Numbered from the stretch's first letter, positions 11,591-21,026 are shown. The stretch: 25,649 nt of DNA from DYGX01 sp035325905 (GCA_035325905.1 DAOKYY010000049.1:1-25649), one strand, 5' to 3'. The notes: generated from the sequence alone by a model not told the origin. Translations and numbers: made by a program.

Positions 11591-12925
11591 ATGCTGACTT
11601 ATCCGATTGCCCTTCAAGACGGGCCGGGGCCGCTGCTGGCCTTCGCGCCTGAGCCGGATCCCGACGCGCTGGCCGAGACGATGGTCGCGCTGGCGAACGC
11701 CGACGGCGGCTCGATTGTGCTCGGCGTGGACGCCCAGGGCGCGCCGACCGGCGCCTTCGCCGGGGTAGACCTCGATGCGACGATCGCGGCGGCCTGCGCG
11801 CGCTGCCGCCCCGCGCCCAGCCCGGAGCGGCGCGAGTGGGCGGAGCGCGCGCTTGGCCCGCTGCCGGTGGTGCGCGTCCCGCGCGGCGCGCGGGTCCACG
11901 CGCTGGCCGATGGCCGCGTGCTGGCGCGCGCCGGGGATGGCAACCGCCCGCTGAGCGGCGACGCCATCCGGCGGCTGATCGCGGCGCGTTCGCTCGGCGA
12001 TTTCGAGAGCGAGCCGGTCCCTGGCGCGGAAGCGGACGCGCTCGACCCGGCGCTGGTCGAGGCGTTCGTCGCGGCGTGGAGCCGGGCCGACGGCGACCCG
12101 TGGGAAGGCAGCTACGCCGCGCTGCTGGCCTCGATGGGCGCGCTGACGCCGGATCGCCGCCCGACTGTTGCGGGGATGCTGCTGTTCGGGCGCGATCCGC
12201 AGCGGTGGCTGCCCTCAAGCGGGGCGCGCTTTGTGCGCTATCTCGGCTCCGGCGACGACCGGGCGCAGCGCGTGGCCGAGGAGCGAGTCAGCGGGCCGCT
12301 GGTGCGCGTCGTCGAGCGGCTGGCCGCGACGGTGCGCGAGCAGCTTGGCGCGGGCGCGACCGCGTACCCGGCGCGCGCCGTGCGCGAGGCGCTGATCAAC
12401 GCGCTGCTGCACCGCGATTACCGCCTGCGCGGGACAGAGGTCGAGGTCCGGCTCTACGCCGACCGGCTGGAAATCCACAGCCCCAGCGGGCTGCCGGGCT
12501 TTCTGTCGGTCGAGGATTTGCTCAGCGCGCGCTACAGCCGCAACCCCCGGCTGGCGTGGGCGCTGCACCAGTGGGGCTACGTGCCGGAGCCGGGGCGCGG
12601 CATCCGCCGCATGTGCGAGGAGATGGCCGAGCAGGGCCGCCGCCCGCCGGAGTTCGAGGCCGCGCCCTATCGGCTGACGGTGCGGCTCTATCGCTCGCCG
12701 GTCCACGAGGCGGCGCCGGGCGCGAACGGCAACGCGCTGAGCCAGCGTCAGCGCGAGGCGCTGGCTTACGTGCGCGCGCAGGGCAGCATTACCTTCCGCG
12801 AGTTCCGCGCGCAGGCGCTCGGCGTGCGGCCCGAACTGCTGCAAGACGATCTCGACGCGCTGGTGGCGGCGGGGTATCTGCGGCGGATCGGCCAGCGCGT
12901 CGGCGCGTACTATATTTTGCCGTGA
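11591..12925 (+). CDS. AlbA_2/Schlafen-type domain protein with ATPase-like and winged-helix domains
   Basis: The 444-residue product has the layout of RecG-like or Schlafen AlbA_2 putative regulators. An N-terminal AlbA_2 domain (about residues 20-130) includes A-L-A-N-A-D-G-G-S-I-V-L-G-V. A middle HATPase_c_4-type domain is marked by R-E-A-L-I-N-A-L-L-H-R-D-Y and by R-L-E-I-H-S-P-S-G-L-P. A C-terminal winged helix (about 378-444) should bind DNA. Members of this family are usually annotated as putative transcriptional regulators, and their ligand is unknown. The ATG at 11591 is chosen because the AlbA_2 domain begins there and a promoter-like TACACT box precedes it. The frame is open further upstream, but that part overlaps the gyrA terminator. 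No partner gene is adjacent. Confidence 0.85.
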   Translation: MLTYPIALQDGPGPLLAFAPEPDPDALAETMVALANADGGSIVLGVDAQGAPTGAFAGVDLDATIAAACARCRPAPSPERREWAERALGPLPVVRVPRGARVHALADGRVLARAGDGNRPLSGDAIRRLIAARSLGDFESEPVPGAEADALDPALVEAFVAAWSRADGDPWEGSYAALLASMGALTPDRRPTVAGMLLFGRDPQRWLPSSGARFVRYLGSGDDRAQRVAEERVSGPLVRVVERLAATVREQLGAGATAYPARAVREALINALLHRDYRLRGTEVEVRLYADRLEIHSPSGLPGFLSVEDLLSARYSRNPRLAWALHQWGYVPEPGRGIRRMCEEMAEQGRRPPEFEAAPYRLTVRLYRSPVHEAAPGANGNALSQRQREALAYVRAQGSITFREFRAQALGVRPELLQDDLDALVAAGYLRRIGQRVGAYYILP

Positions 12926-12952
12926 AGTGAGCAGCGGTTAGCGAAGAACTTA

Positions 12953-12999
12953 CCTCACCCCCGGCCCCTCTCCACCCTGGAGAGGGGCCGGGGGTGAGG
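12953..12999. repeat. Palindromic dispersed repeat, copy B (perfect palindrome)
   Basis: Two perfect 22-base arms flank a 3-base loop, beginning CCTCACCCCC and ending GGGGGTGAGG. It sits between the converging ends of the AlbA_2 gene and rdgB, where its transcript would fold strongly from either strand, although no T tract follows. The flanks carry related short motifs (GTGAGCAGCGG; CACTGCTCA). Confidence 0.85.
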
Positions 13000-13035
13000 T
13001 TGGCTCACCGCTCATGGATCACTGCTCATGACTTC

Positions 13036-13680
13036 CTATGCCCCGTTCAGCAAGGCGCGCAGGCGCGGCAGCGCCGCCCGGATCGCGCGCTCGCGGTGGG
13101 TGAGAAAGCTCGCTTTTTCGGCGGGCGGTAGCTCGTAGATCTCGCCCAGCACGCGCGACCACGCCGGGACGTAGAACAGCGCCTCGAACGGAAAGCCAGC
13201 GATCTGCACCGGGCCGGGATTCACCAGGATTTCGCCGCGCAGCCTGCCTTCGAACAACTCAATGCTCCCGGCGGGCGTGCCGACCGCGATCACGGTGCGG
13301 AACTGCGCGCCGCGCTCGCCCGGCGGGACGTTCGCCAGCCGTTTCAGCGTGTAGTCGTAAATCTCCTGATCGGTCATCTTGCGCCCGATCCAGCGGCGGA
13401 TGTGAATCCCCGGCTCGCCGCCGAGCGCGTCGATCTCCAGCCCGGTGTCGTCGGCCAGGACGACCAGCGCGCCGTCGCGCCCGCGCTCGCGCGCCAGGTC
13501 GAAGTAGGCGCGCGCTTTGAGCGTGGCGTTTTCCTCAAGCGTGGCGCCGGTCTCGTCCACGTCGAGCGACAGGCCGAGGTCCTGCGGCGCGAGCAGGCCC
13601 AGCCCGTGCGCCGCCAGGATTTTGCGCACCTCGAAGACCTTGCCGGGATTGGTGGTCGCGTAGAGCAGGCGTTGGGTCAT
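13036..13680 (-). CDS. rdgB: Non-canonical purine NTP pyrophosphatase (RdgB/HAM1), divergent
   Basis: RdgB hydrolyses dITP, XTP and ITP to monophosphates, keeping deaminated purines out of DNA. The 214-residue product starts with Y-A-T-T-N-P-G-K, followed by G-A-T-L-E-E-N-A and L-A-D-D-T-G-L-E-I-D-A-L-G-G-E-P-G, the metal and substrate motifs. T-H-R-E-R near the end matches the usual S-H-R block. Two parts differ from the textbook enzyme: after E-P-G comes I-H-I-R-R-W instead of V-x-S-A-R-Y, and the usual G-Y-D-P-x-F is F-P-F-E-A-L-F. It may have altered substrate range. The ATG at 13680 has GAGG 7 bases upstream; the frame upstream to 13818 overlaps the promoter and is not used. Confidence 0.88.
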   Translation of the reverse strand: MTQRLLYATTNPGKVFEVRKILAAHGLGLLAPQDLGLSLDVDETGATLEENATLKARAYFDLARERGRDGALVVLADDTGLEIDALGGEPGIHIRRWIGRKMTDQEIYDYTLKRLANVPPGERGAQFRTVIAVGTPAGSIELFEGRLRGEILVNPGPVQIAGFPFEALFYVPAWSRVLGEIYELPPAEKASFLTHRERAIRAALPRLRALLNGA

Positions 13681-13728
13681 GCTGTGTCCTCTCGTGGTCG
13701 CGTTTCTGAGCAGCGTGTCCGTCCGGCT

Positions 13729-13757
13729 ATTGTGAGCGGGATGCGGAGGCGTGTCAA
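13729..13757 (-). promoter_or_regulatory. Promoter of rdgB
   Basis: On the minus strand a perfect TTGACA (13757-13752), a 17-base spacer and CACAAT (13734-13729) are present. The ATG at 13680 is about 50 bases downstream. Confidence 0.65.
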
Positions 13758-13816
13758 TAGCGGGCCAGAACGCCGCCAGGGGATTTGTGCGAAATTTCGC
13801 GGCGTACAAGCGGTTC

Positions 13817-13881
13817 ACTTGGCCCCGGCCTCGCCGCGCTCGGCGGTGAAGCGCCCCCGCGCCGGGCGGGGGTGAGGTAAG
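13817..13881. repeat. Degenerate palindromic repeat, copy E
   Basis: The segment ends GGGGGTGAGGTAA, like the right end of the other copies. Its GGCCTCGCCGCGCTCGGC resembles the interior of copy C, and CCCCCGC pairs with GCGGGGG. The left end is eroded. It lies in the rdgB-kinase divergent gap. Confidence 0.45.
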
Positions 13882-14011
13882 ACAGCGGGCGCGGAATAGG
13901 CGCGGCGTGCTATAGCCGGGCGCGCGCGGCTGCGCTATGATGGGCCGCGATTGGCCTGATGCGCATTCCTGTTGGTGTGCATCCGACTCTTACACTGCTG
14001 AAGGACAACCC
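13882..14011 (+). promoter_or_regulatory. Upstream region of the sensor kinase gene
   Basis: No gene is seen. Two -10-like boxes are present: TATGAT at 13936-13941 and TACACT at 13991-13996. Neither has a good -35 box at the right distance. AAGGA at 14001-14005 is the ribosome binding site of the GTG start at 14012. Confidence 0.3.
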
Positions 14012-16336
14012 GTGAGCGAGCCTGTTTTCCTGGTCCTGATCGGTCTGATCACCGGCTACCTGGCGCTGATCGCGATCCTGGTCGGGCGCAGCCGCGAGCG
14101 GTTCACGATCGGGCTGCGGCGCTGGATGCTGCTGGCGCTCGGCGCGGCCCTGCTGCAAAGCCTCGCCGCGCTGCTGCCGGACGACGCGCACCGCACCGGG
14201 CCGCTGGCCTCGCTGTTCGCCGGGTCGCTAACCCCGGCGGCGCTCACCCTGCTGCTCGGCAACCTGGTGATCGTGTTCTTCACGCGCCAGGCGCTGCGCT
14301 ACCTGCAAGTGCCGTCCGGGCGCGTGTGGTACTATGCCGGGGTGATCTGGTGGCTGGCGCAGACCGGGGCGTGCCTGGCGCTGCCCGATCTGACGCTGGG
14401 GCAGGAGGGCTGGCTGGGCACGGTCGGCGAGCCGGACCAGTGGCCGGGGCTGCTGGTGGTCAGCGGGTGGCTGGCGGCGGCTGTGCCCCTGTCGCTTGTC
14501 CCGTTCGCGGTGTTCTACCGGGCGCATTTGCCGGAAGTCGCCAACCGCGCGCTGTTCTGGGCGCTGATCGTCCCGCTGGTGATGCTAGGCGTTTTCGTCA
14601 GCGCGAGCGGCACGCCATCGCTGACCGAGGCCGGGTGGCTGATGCAGTTCGCCGGGCTGCTCGGCGCGGCGTACAGCGTGTGGGCCTATCGCGTGGTGGA
14701 CCTGCGCGAGCTGCTGCGGGGCTTGCTGGCGATCGCGGCGCTGGCGGCGCTCACCGCGCTAGTCCTGTTCGTCGGCCTGCTGGCCGCCGACGAGGTGGTG
14801 ACGGGCAGCGGCGCACGGCGGCGGGCGCTGCTGGCCGGGCTGGCGATCGCGGGCGCGCTGATCGCCGCGCCGCTCTACGCGCTGGCGGACCGGCTGGTCC
14901 GGCGGCTGATCGGCGGGCCAGAGCGCACGGTCGCGCAGGAGCTACGCCAGTTCAGCGAGCGCGTCACCGGCGTCGTCGAGCTGGACACGCTGGTCGAGAT
15001 CACGCTGCGGACGCTGAGCCGGGTGCTCGGCGTGCGGCGCGGGAGCCTGCTGCTGGTCAGCGGCGACGCGGCGGGCGCGCTGCTGCTGGAGCCGGCGCTG
15101 GACGAGCCGGGCGAGCCGCCGGGCCGGCGCGGGCGCGTGGACGCCGCCAGCCCGATCGCGGCGCAGCTTGCCCGCTGGCGCGCGCCGCTGCTGCAATACG
15201 ACCTGGACTTCGGGCGCGGCTATCGCGAGGCCAGCCAGGAGGAGCGCGAGTTCTTCAAGCAGATGCGCATGAGCGCCTACGCGCCGGTCGTCGTCCAGGG
15301 GCGGCTGATCGGCGTCCTGTGCGCCGGGCCGAAGGTGTCCGACGCGCCGTTCACCGCGCCGGACCTGGAGCTGCTGCTGGCGATCGCCAACCAGGTCGGC
15401 GTCGCGCTGCGCAACGCGCGCCTGGTCGCGGACCTGCGCCGCCGCGAAGCGGAGCAGGCGGAGCTGAACCGGCAGCTTTCCGCCACGAAAGACCAGCTTG
15501 AGCGCCTGGATGGCGTGAAGACCGACTTTGTGACCATCGCCAGCCACGAGCTGCGCACCCCGCTGGCGCAGATTCGCGGCTACAATGACATCATGGAGGC
15601 GATGAACGAGGAAGGGCTGCTCGACCAGGAGCAGATCGCCAGCATGACCGGCAGCCTGCGCAAGGCCGCCGACCGCCTCGAAAGCCTGATCGAGGCGATG
15701 CTCGACGTCAGCCAGCTGGACGTGGACGCGATGGACCTGCATTTCACCTCGCTGGCGCTCGACGCGGTGGTCCGCAGCGCCATCGAGCCGCTACGCGAGA
15801 GCATCAAGAGCCGCAAGCTGGCGGTCTCGGCGCGCGGATTGAGCAGCCTGCCGCCGATCCAGGGCGACATGCAGCGGCTGGCGCAGGCGCTACGAAACGT
15901 GGTGCTCAACGCGATCAAGTACACCCCGGACGGCGGGCGGATCGCGATCACCGGGCAGTTGCGCGACGACGAAGTGTGGATCGCGGTGCGCGACAGCGGG
16001 ATCGGCATCGACCCGCAGTATCACGAGCTGATCTTCCAGAAATTCTTCCGCACGCACGACCCCAGCCTGCACTCCAGCGGCGCGACCAAGTTCCTCGGCG
16101 CGGGGCCGGGGCTGGGGCTGACGATTGCGCGCGGGGTGATCGAGGCGCACGGCGGGCGTATCTGGGTCGAGAGCGACGGCGAGGACCGCGAGACACTGCC
16201 CGGCAGCACGTTCACGATTGCGCTGCCGCTCCACCCCCCGGCGGACGCGCGGCGCGTGCTGGCCTTCGACCAGGCGCGGCAGGCGTTCGAGCAGCGCCGC
16301 CGCACGCGGACCTCGGACGCGGCGCCGGGGCAGTAG
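14012..16336 (+). CDS. Membrane sensor histidine kinase with GAF domain
   Basis: The 774-residue product begins with about eight hydrophobic helices (residues 5-300), an N-terminal membrane sensor region. A GAF domain (about 310-480) and a short coiled coil follow. The HisKA domain has the phosphorylated H512 in A-S-H-E-L-R-T-P-L. The HATPase domain has the N box (N-A-I-K-Y-T), G1 (D-S-G-I-G-I) and a glycine-rich G2 (G-A-G-P-G-L-G-L-T-I-A). It should autophosphorylate H512 and pass the phosphate to a response regulator, but no regulator gene is adjacent, so it is an orphan kinase here. The GTG at 14012 has AAGGA 6 bases upstream; the ATG at 13937 would add residues that do not look like protein. 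The signal sensed is unknown. Confidence 0.93.
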   Translation: MSEPVFLVLIGLITGYLALIAILVGRSRERFTIGLRRWMLLALGAALLQSLAALLPDDAHRTGPLASLFAGSLTPAALTLLLGNLVIVFFTRQALRYLQVPSGRVWYYAGVIWWLAQTGACLALPDLTLGQEGWLGTVGEPDQWPGLLVVSGWLAAAVPLSLVPFAVFYRAHLPEVANRALFWALIVPLVMLGVFVSASGTPSLTEAGWLMQFAGLLGAAYSVWAYRVVDLRELLRGLLAIAALAALTALVLFVGLLAADEVVTGSGARRRALLAGLAIAGALIAAPLYALADRLVRRLIGGPERTVAQELRQFSERVTGVVELDTLVEITLRTLSRVLGVRRGSLLLVSGDAAGALLLEPALDEPGEPPGRRGRVDAASPIAAQLARWRAPLLQYDLDFGRGYREASQEEREFFKQMRMSAYAPVVVQGRLIGVLCAGPKVSDAPFTAPDLELLLAIANQVGVALRNARLVADLRRREAEQAELNRQLSATKDQLERLDGVKTDFVTIASHELRTPLAQIRGYNDIMEAMNEEGLLDQEQIASMTGSLRKAADRLESLIEAMLDVSQLDVDAMDLHFTSLALDAVVRSAIEPLRESIKSRKLAVSARGLSSLPPIQGDMQRLAQALRNVVLNAIKYTPDGGRIAITGQLRDDEVWIAVRDSGIGIDPQYHELIFQKFFRTHDPSLHSSGATKFLGAGPGLGLTIARGVIEAHGGRIWVESDGEDRETLPGSTFTIALPLHPPADARRVLAFDQARQAFEQRRRTRTSDAAPGQ

Positions 16337-16451
16337 GGAGCAGGCCGGAGACCCGCGCGGCGCGCACCTCTGCGGCGTATAGCGGCGAAGCATAGCCACA
16401 AGCAACGGTGAGCGATTAGCGCGCCAAAACCCAGGGAGAGAAGCGGCGCGA

Positions 16452-17306
<855 letters not shown>

Positions 17307-17309
17307 CGG

Positions 17310-19034
17310 CTACTTCCGGCGGATGGGGTAGCCTTTTTCGCGCAGCAACTGCGCGATCGGGCTGGCGAGCAGCCACTTCCGCTGGCGGCCCAGCCCGCCC
17401 GGCCCCTGCGCCGGAATCCAGCACAAAACCTGGACGTTGTCGGCGGTGGCGGCTTCCAGCCAGAAGTATTCGGCGGTCATGACCAGCCGCCGCACGGCGT
17501 ACCAGGGCGCGAACTGCACCTCGTCGCGGTACGAGCGCAGGCGCTCGCTGATCGGCTGGATGATGATGCGCTGCGGCGTGAAGCCGACGTAGTAGTGCCC
17601 CTGCGTGCCGCGCCAGACCTGCACCGCCTGGATGATCAGGTAAATCCAGCAGACGGTCCCGGCCAGGTTGACGATCCACAGGTCGAAGATGCCGCCGAAG
17701 ATGCCGCCCAGCACCGAGAGCACAAAGCCCACGATGATCAGCCGCCGCCAGGTGCGCCAGCTATTCGTCCCGCGCATGTAGAGCGCGCCAGTCAGCGGCT
17801 CGTCGGCGTCGAGCAGCAGCCCCAGCTGCTCGAAGGCGTTGGCCTGCGGCGGCGGCTGCTCGGCGCCCGGCACCGGCGCGGCGGGCGCCAGCTCCGTTTC
17901 GGACGGCGGCGGCGCCATAAAGCCGGGGATCACCAGCGACTCCAGATGCTCCGAGGCCCAGGCGATCACCTCGTCCACCGATTCGGGCGTGTCCGGCGGG
18001 GGATGCGCGCCGCGCTTGCGCTTCTCGGCGGGCTTGGCTTTGCGCGCGCCGGGCATCGGGCTGCCCAGCGGCGCGGGTGGGACGGGCGCTCCGGCGACCG
18101 GCAGCGGCGGCACCGGCGGCGCGATGCTGTCCGGCAGCGGGACCGGCGGTGGCGCGGCGGCGTCCGCGACCTCAGCCGAGGGCGCGACTTCGGCGGCGGG
18201 CGCGCCGTCCAGCGCGGCGGAAAAGGCGCGCGCCAGCGCCCCGGCGGAGTCGTAGCGGCCAGCGGGGTCTTTGGCGAGCGCGCGCAGAATCACGGCGTCC
18301 ACCCCGGCGGGCAGGCTCGGCAGGATCGAGCGCGGGGCCTGCGGCGTGTCGTTGAGGTGCTTGTACATCAGGGTGAACGGCGTGTCCGCGCCCTCGAACG
18401 GCGGCTGGCCGCAGACCATCTCGTACAGGATCACGCCGAGCGCGTAGACATCGGTCCGCGCATCGACCGGGTCGCCGCGCCACTGTTCGGGCGCCATGTA
18501 GGCCGGGGTGCCGAGGACCATCCCGGTCTCGGTCAGGTGCGAGGTCGCGGCCAGCAGCTTGGCGAGGCCGAAGTCCATCATGTAGACGTTGTCGTACTCG
18601 TCGAGCAGGATGTTGTTCGGCTTGAGGTCGCGGTGGATCACGCCGCGCCCGTGCGCGTAGTCGAGCGCCTCGGCGATCTGTGTGACCAGCTTCGCGGCGG
18701 TGGCGGGCGGCAGCGGGCCGTCGAGCATCCGGTCGTAGAGCGTCTCGCCCTCGATCAGGCGCATGACCAGGTAGAACAGCTCGCCTTCGTGCCCGAAGTC
18801 GTGCACCGGCAGGATGCGCGGGTGCTCCAGGCTGGCGATGACCTGCGCCTCGCGCTCGAAGCGGGCGACGAACTGCGGGTCTTCGACCAGCTCGGCGCTC
18901 ATGATCTTGATCGCCACGTCGCGCCGCATGTTGAGCTGGCGGGCGCGGTAGACGGTCGCCATGCCGCCGCGCCCCAGGCGCTCCTCGATCTGGTAATTGC
19001 CGAGAATCTGCTTTAACAGCGGATCGCTGCTCAC
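17310..19034 (-). CDS. Ser/Thr protein kinase with membrane hairpin and C-terminal PH-like domain
   Basis: The 574-residue product opens with a complete Hanks-type kinase domain (about 14-275): G-R-G-G-M-A-T-V (21-28), K43, E62, H-R-D-L-K-P-N-N with D136, D-F-G with D154, and A-P-E at 181-183. A long linker rich in Pro and Ala (about 276-430) leads to a hydrophobic stretch at 431-474, enough for two helices. The last 100 residues are soluble and begin Y-Y-V-G-F-T-P-Q-R-I-I-I, a pattern like bacterial PH-type domains (inference). PASTA repeats are absent, so it should not bind peptidoglycan directly. The start is the GTG at 19034, with GGGGAG about 10 bases upstream; an ATG at 19115 is less likely. 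murI follows at 3 bases. Confidence 0.92.
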   Translation of the reverse strand: MSSDPLLKQILGNYQIEERLGRGGMATVYRARQLNMRRDVAIKIMSAELVEDPQFVARFEREAQVIASLEHPRILPVHDFGHEGELFYLVMRLIEGETLYDRMLDGPLPPATAAKLVTQIAEALDYAHGRGVIHRDLKPNNILLDEYDNVYMMDFGLAKLLAATSHLTETGMVLGTPAYMAPEQWRGDPVDARTDVYALGVILYEMVCGQPPFEGADTPFTLMYKHLNDTPQAPRSILPSLPAGVDAVILRALAKDPAGRYDSAGALARAFSAALDGAPAAEVAPSAEVADAAAPPPVPLPDSIAPPVPPLPVAGAPVPPAPLGSPMPGARKAKPAEKRKRGAHPPPDTPESVDEVIAWASEHLESLVIPGFMAPPPSETELAPAAPVPGAEQPPPQANAFEQLGLLLDADEPLTGALYMRGTNSWRTWRRLIIVGFVLSVLGGIFGGIFDLWIVNLAGTVCWIYLIIQAVQVWRGTQGHYYVGFTPQRIIIQPISERLRSYRDEVQFAPWYAVRRLVMTAEYFWLEAATADNVQVLCWIPAQGPGGLGRQRKWLLASPIAQLLREKGYPIRRK

Positions 19035-19132
19035 GAAAAAGGGTCTCCCCCGAAAAGGCTCATTCTGCGTCGGCGCTCTGCATACTGATACGTGCGACAC
19101 GCCGATCCGTCGCACGCTGCGCTACCGCCAGC

Positions 19133-19672
19133 TTAGCGCCCCAGGCGGCGCGCCACCAGCAGCAGCGCGGTGATCGTCTTGCCATCCTGGATCGCGCCGG
19201 ACTCGACACGCTGAAGCGCCTCGTCCAGCGGCAGGGTGACGGTCTCCAGGAACTCGTCGTCGTCCACCGCCAGCGGCGCGGGTTCCAGGTCTTCGGCCAG
19301 AAAGAGGTGGATGAACTCGCTGGTGTAGCCGGGCGCGGTGAACTCGCCGCCGAGCGGGGTCAGGCGGCCCGGCCTGAGGCCGATCTCTTCCTGAAGCTCG
19401 CGGTGGGCGGCGGGCAGCGGGTCCTCGCCCGGCTTGAGCGTGCCCGCCGGGATTTCGAGCATGATCTGGCCCGACGGCAGGCGGAACTGCTGCACCAGGA
19501 TGACCTCGCCCTGGGGCGTCAGCGGGACCATCGCCACCGCGCCGGGATGGCGCACGATCTCGCGGATCGAGGTTTCGCCGTTCGGCAGGCGGACGGTCGC
19601 GCGGTAGAGGCGCACCAGGCGGCCTTCGTAGATCGTCTCGGTCTCAAGCACCGTCTCAGTCAGATGGTCCAC
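19133..19672 (-). CDS. Nudix hydrolase, ADP-ribose pyrophosphatase type
   Basis: The 179-residue product has a complete Nudix box: G, five residues, E, seven residues, then R-E-L-Q-E-E-I-G-L. Upstream it has G-A-V-A-M-V-P and Q-Q-F-R-L-P-S-G, typical of enzymes that hydrolyse ADP-ribose and similar sugar nucleotides to AMP plus sugar phosphate. The substrate is inferred from family pattern only. The start is GTG at 19672 because AGGAG (19684-19680) lies exactly 7 bases upstream. The ATG at 19696 would place the start ahead of that site. The Ser/Thr kinase start follows its stop by about 98 bases on the same strand, so it may head the kinase-murI operon. Confidence 0.9.
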   Translation of the reverse strand: MDHLTETVLETETIYEGRLVRLYRATVRLPNGETSIREIVRHPGAVAMVPLTPQGEVILVQQFRLPSGQIMLEIPAGTLKPGEDPLPAAHRELQEEIGLRPGRLTPLGGEFTAPGYTSEFIHLFLAEDLEPAPLAVDDDEFLETVTLPLDEALQRVESGAIQDGKTITALLLVARRLGR

Positions 19673-19704
19673 GCTCGATCTCCTGCCGGGCGGCACGCTT
19701 ACGC

Positions 19705-19739
19705 GAAAAAGAGCGACCCTGATCGCGCGGGTCGCCCTC
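19705..19739 (-). terminator. Terminator-like hairpin ahead of the Nudix gene
   Basis: On the minus strand GCGACCC (19735-19729), a 9-base loop and GGGTCGC (19719-19713) are followed by TC and TTTTT (19710-19706). It could end transcripts from the LysM gene or act as an attenuator in the Nudix leader. Confidence 0.6.
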
Positions 19740-19740
19740 T

Positions 19741-19749
19741 ATTGTACCA
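19741..19749 (-). promoter_or_regulatory. Extended -10 promoter candidate for the Nudix operon
   Basis: TGG plus TACAAT (19746-19741) on the minus strand matches the HIT gene's extended -10 box. No -35 box is seen. Its start site would fall at the first arm of the adjacent terminator-like hairpin. Confidence 0.4.
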
Positions 19750-19770
19750 GACTGCGCCGGACGGGGGTGT

Positions 19771-19868
19771 TTACCTCACCCCCTGGCCTCGCTGCGCCCG
19801 GCCTTTCCCCCTCTCCAACTTGGAGAGGGGAAAGCGAGGTGCGCCAGCGCCGAGCAGGGGTGAGGTGA
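19771..19868. repeat. Palindromic dispersed repeat, copy C
   Basis: The copy starts TTACCTCACCCCC and ends AGGGGTGAGGTGAA. A central stem CCCCTCTCCAA/TTGGAGAGGGG has a 1-base loop. Its sequence closely matches copy D read in reverse complement, including the GGCCTCGCTGCGC and GCGCCAGCGCCGAGC segments. It lies between the LysM and Nudix genes; the bases from 19869 to 19922 show nothing further. Confidence 0.82.
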
Positions 19869-19922
19869 ACCAGCAGGCGCACAAGCTCTGCCCCTATGCG
19901 GCGGGTCCGATGGCCGGACCGT

Positions 19923-21026
19923 TTACGGGATCACAATCTGCTGCCCGGCGCGCAGGAAGTTGATCGTGGCCGGGGTCATGCCGTTGGCGGTCATCAGGGC
20001 GGACATCGAGACGCCGAACTTGATCGAGATGCGGTACAGGTTGTCGCCCGGCTCGACGAGATAGGTGCCGGGGTTGGTCACGACCGGCGCCGCGCCGCCC
20101 TGGCCGCTGGTGGTGGTCGTGGTCGTCGCGGGAGACTGGCACGGAATCTGGAGCGTGTCACCGGCCAGGATCAGGCTCGGATTGACCAGGTTGTTGGCCT
20201 GGGCGATGGCGTCCACCGTCACGCCGTAGCGCAGGGCGAGGCGGAACAGGTTTTCGCCGGGCGCGATCAGGTGCTCGCTGCAAATACCGGCGGTCGTCGC
20301 CGCCACCGGGAAGGTCGCGGTCGGCAGCGGCTGAAGCCCGCCGATGCCCGGCTGCGGCTGCAACAGCGGGTCGGGCGTGAAGGTCGGGACGAACGTGCCC
20401 TGGAGCGCGGCCTGGGTCATGTTGTAGGACGCGATCAGCGCGGTTGAGGTCATCTGCGGAATGGTCAGCGTGCCGACCTGCGCGATCTCGACGCCGCCCT
20501 GACCTTCGAGCGGCGGGGCGATGGCTTCGGCGGGCGGCGTGCCCGCGCCCAGCTCGCCGAGCGGCAGCGCCTCGCCGCCCGTCTGCACGCCCGCGACCGG
20601 CGGGATGAACTGGGTGTAGGTCGGGGTGGGCGGCAGCGGGTTAAACGGCACGCTGGTGAAGGTCATCGTCGGGCCGATGATCGGCTGCGGGGTGGGCAGC
20701 GGGACGGTCGTGTTGGTCGGGACCATCGCGACAATCGGCTGCGTCGGCGTCAGGTCGCCGGGAAAGGCGGCGACGCCCGGCGAAGTGGGCGAAGGCGGGA
20801 TCGGCGTCGGCGGCTCGGTCGCGATCTCCGGCGTTGGCTCAGCGTTCTCAGCCTCGCCGGTCGGCGTCAGAGTCAGGGCCGGGCTGGGCAGCGATAGCTC
20901 GCCGGACCCAAACGCGACGGGCGTCGGTTCCAGGCTGCCGCCCGCCGACCGGAAGCACCCGCTCAGCGCCGTCGCGAGCAGCAGCAAGAGGATCAGCCCA
21001 AACGCATGGCGTGTAGTGGTCGGCAT
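19923..21026 (-). CDS. Lipoprotein with two LysM domains
   Basis: The 367-residue product has a lipoprotein signal: a hydrophobic stretch then L-S-G-C with the lipidated cysteine at C24. A long region rich in Pro and Thr (about 30-245) looks like an extended wall-spanning linker. Two LysM domains follow (about 250-297 and 322-367), each with G-[ED]-N-L-[FY]-R and a final Q-I-P or Q-I-V-I-P. LysM domains bind N-acetylglucosamine chains of peptidoglycan. Cysteines bracket the first LysM and may form a disulfide. A Thr run and Gly-Gln linker separate the two domains. There is no catalytic domain, so it is probably a wall-binding or tethering protein. The ATG at 21026 has AGGAG about 9 bases upstream. 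Confidence 0.9.
   Translation of the reverse strand: MPTTTRHAFGLILLLLLATALSGCFRSAGGSLEPTPVAFGSGELSLPSPALTLTPTGEAENAEPTPEIATEPPTPIPPSPTSPGVAAFPGDLTPTQPIVAMVPTNTTVPLPTPQPIIGPTMTFTSVPFNPLPPTPTYTQFIPPVAGVQTGGEALPLGELGAGTPPAEAIAPPLEGQGGVEIAQVGTLTIPQMTSTALIASYNMTQAALQGTFVPTFTPDPLLQPQPGIGGLQPLPTATFPVAATTAGICSEHLIAPGENLFRLALRYGVTVDAIAQANNLVNPSLILAGDTLQIPCQSPATTTTTTSGQGGAAPVVTNPGTYLVEPGDNLYRISIKFGVSMSALMTANGMTPATINFLRAGQQIVIP

Noticed and set aside
16359..16425. GGCGCGC/GCGCGCC inverted repeat between the sensor kinase gene and murI
   Set aside because: The 53-base loop and lack of a T tract make it a poor terminator; the match is expected in GC-rich DNA.
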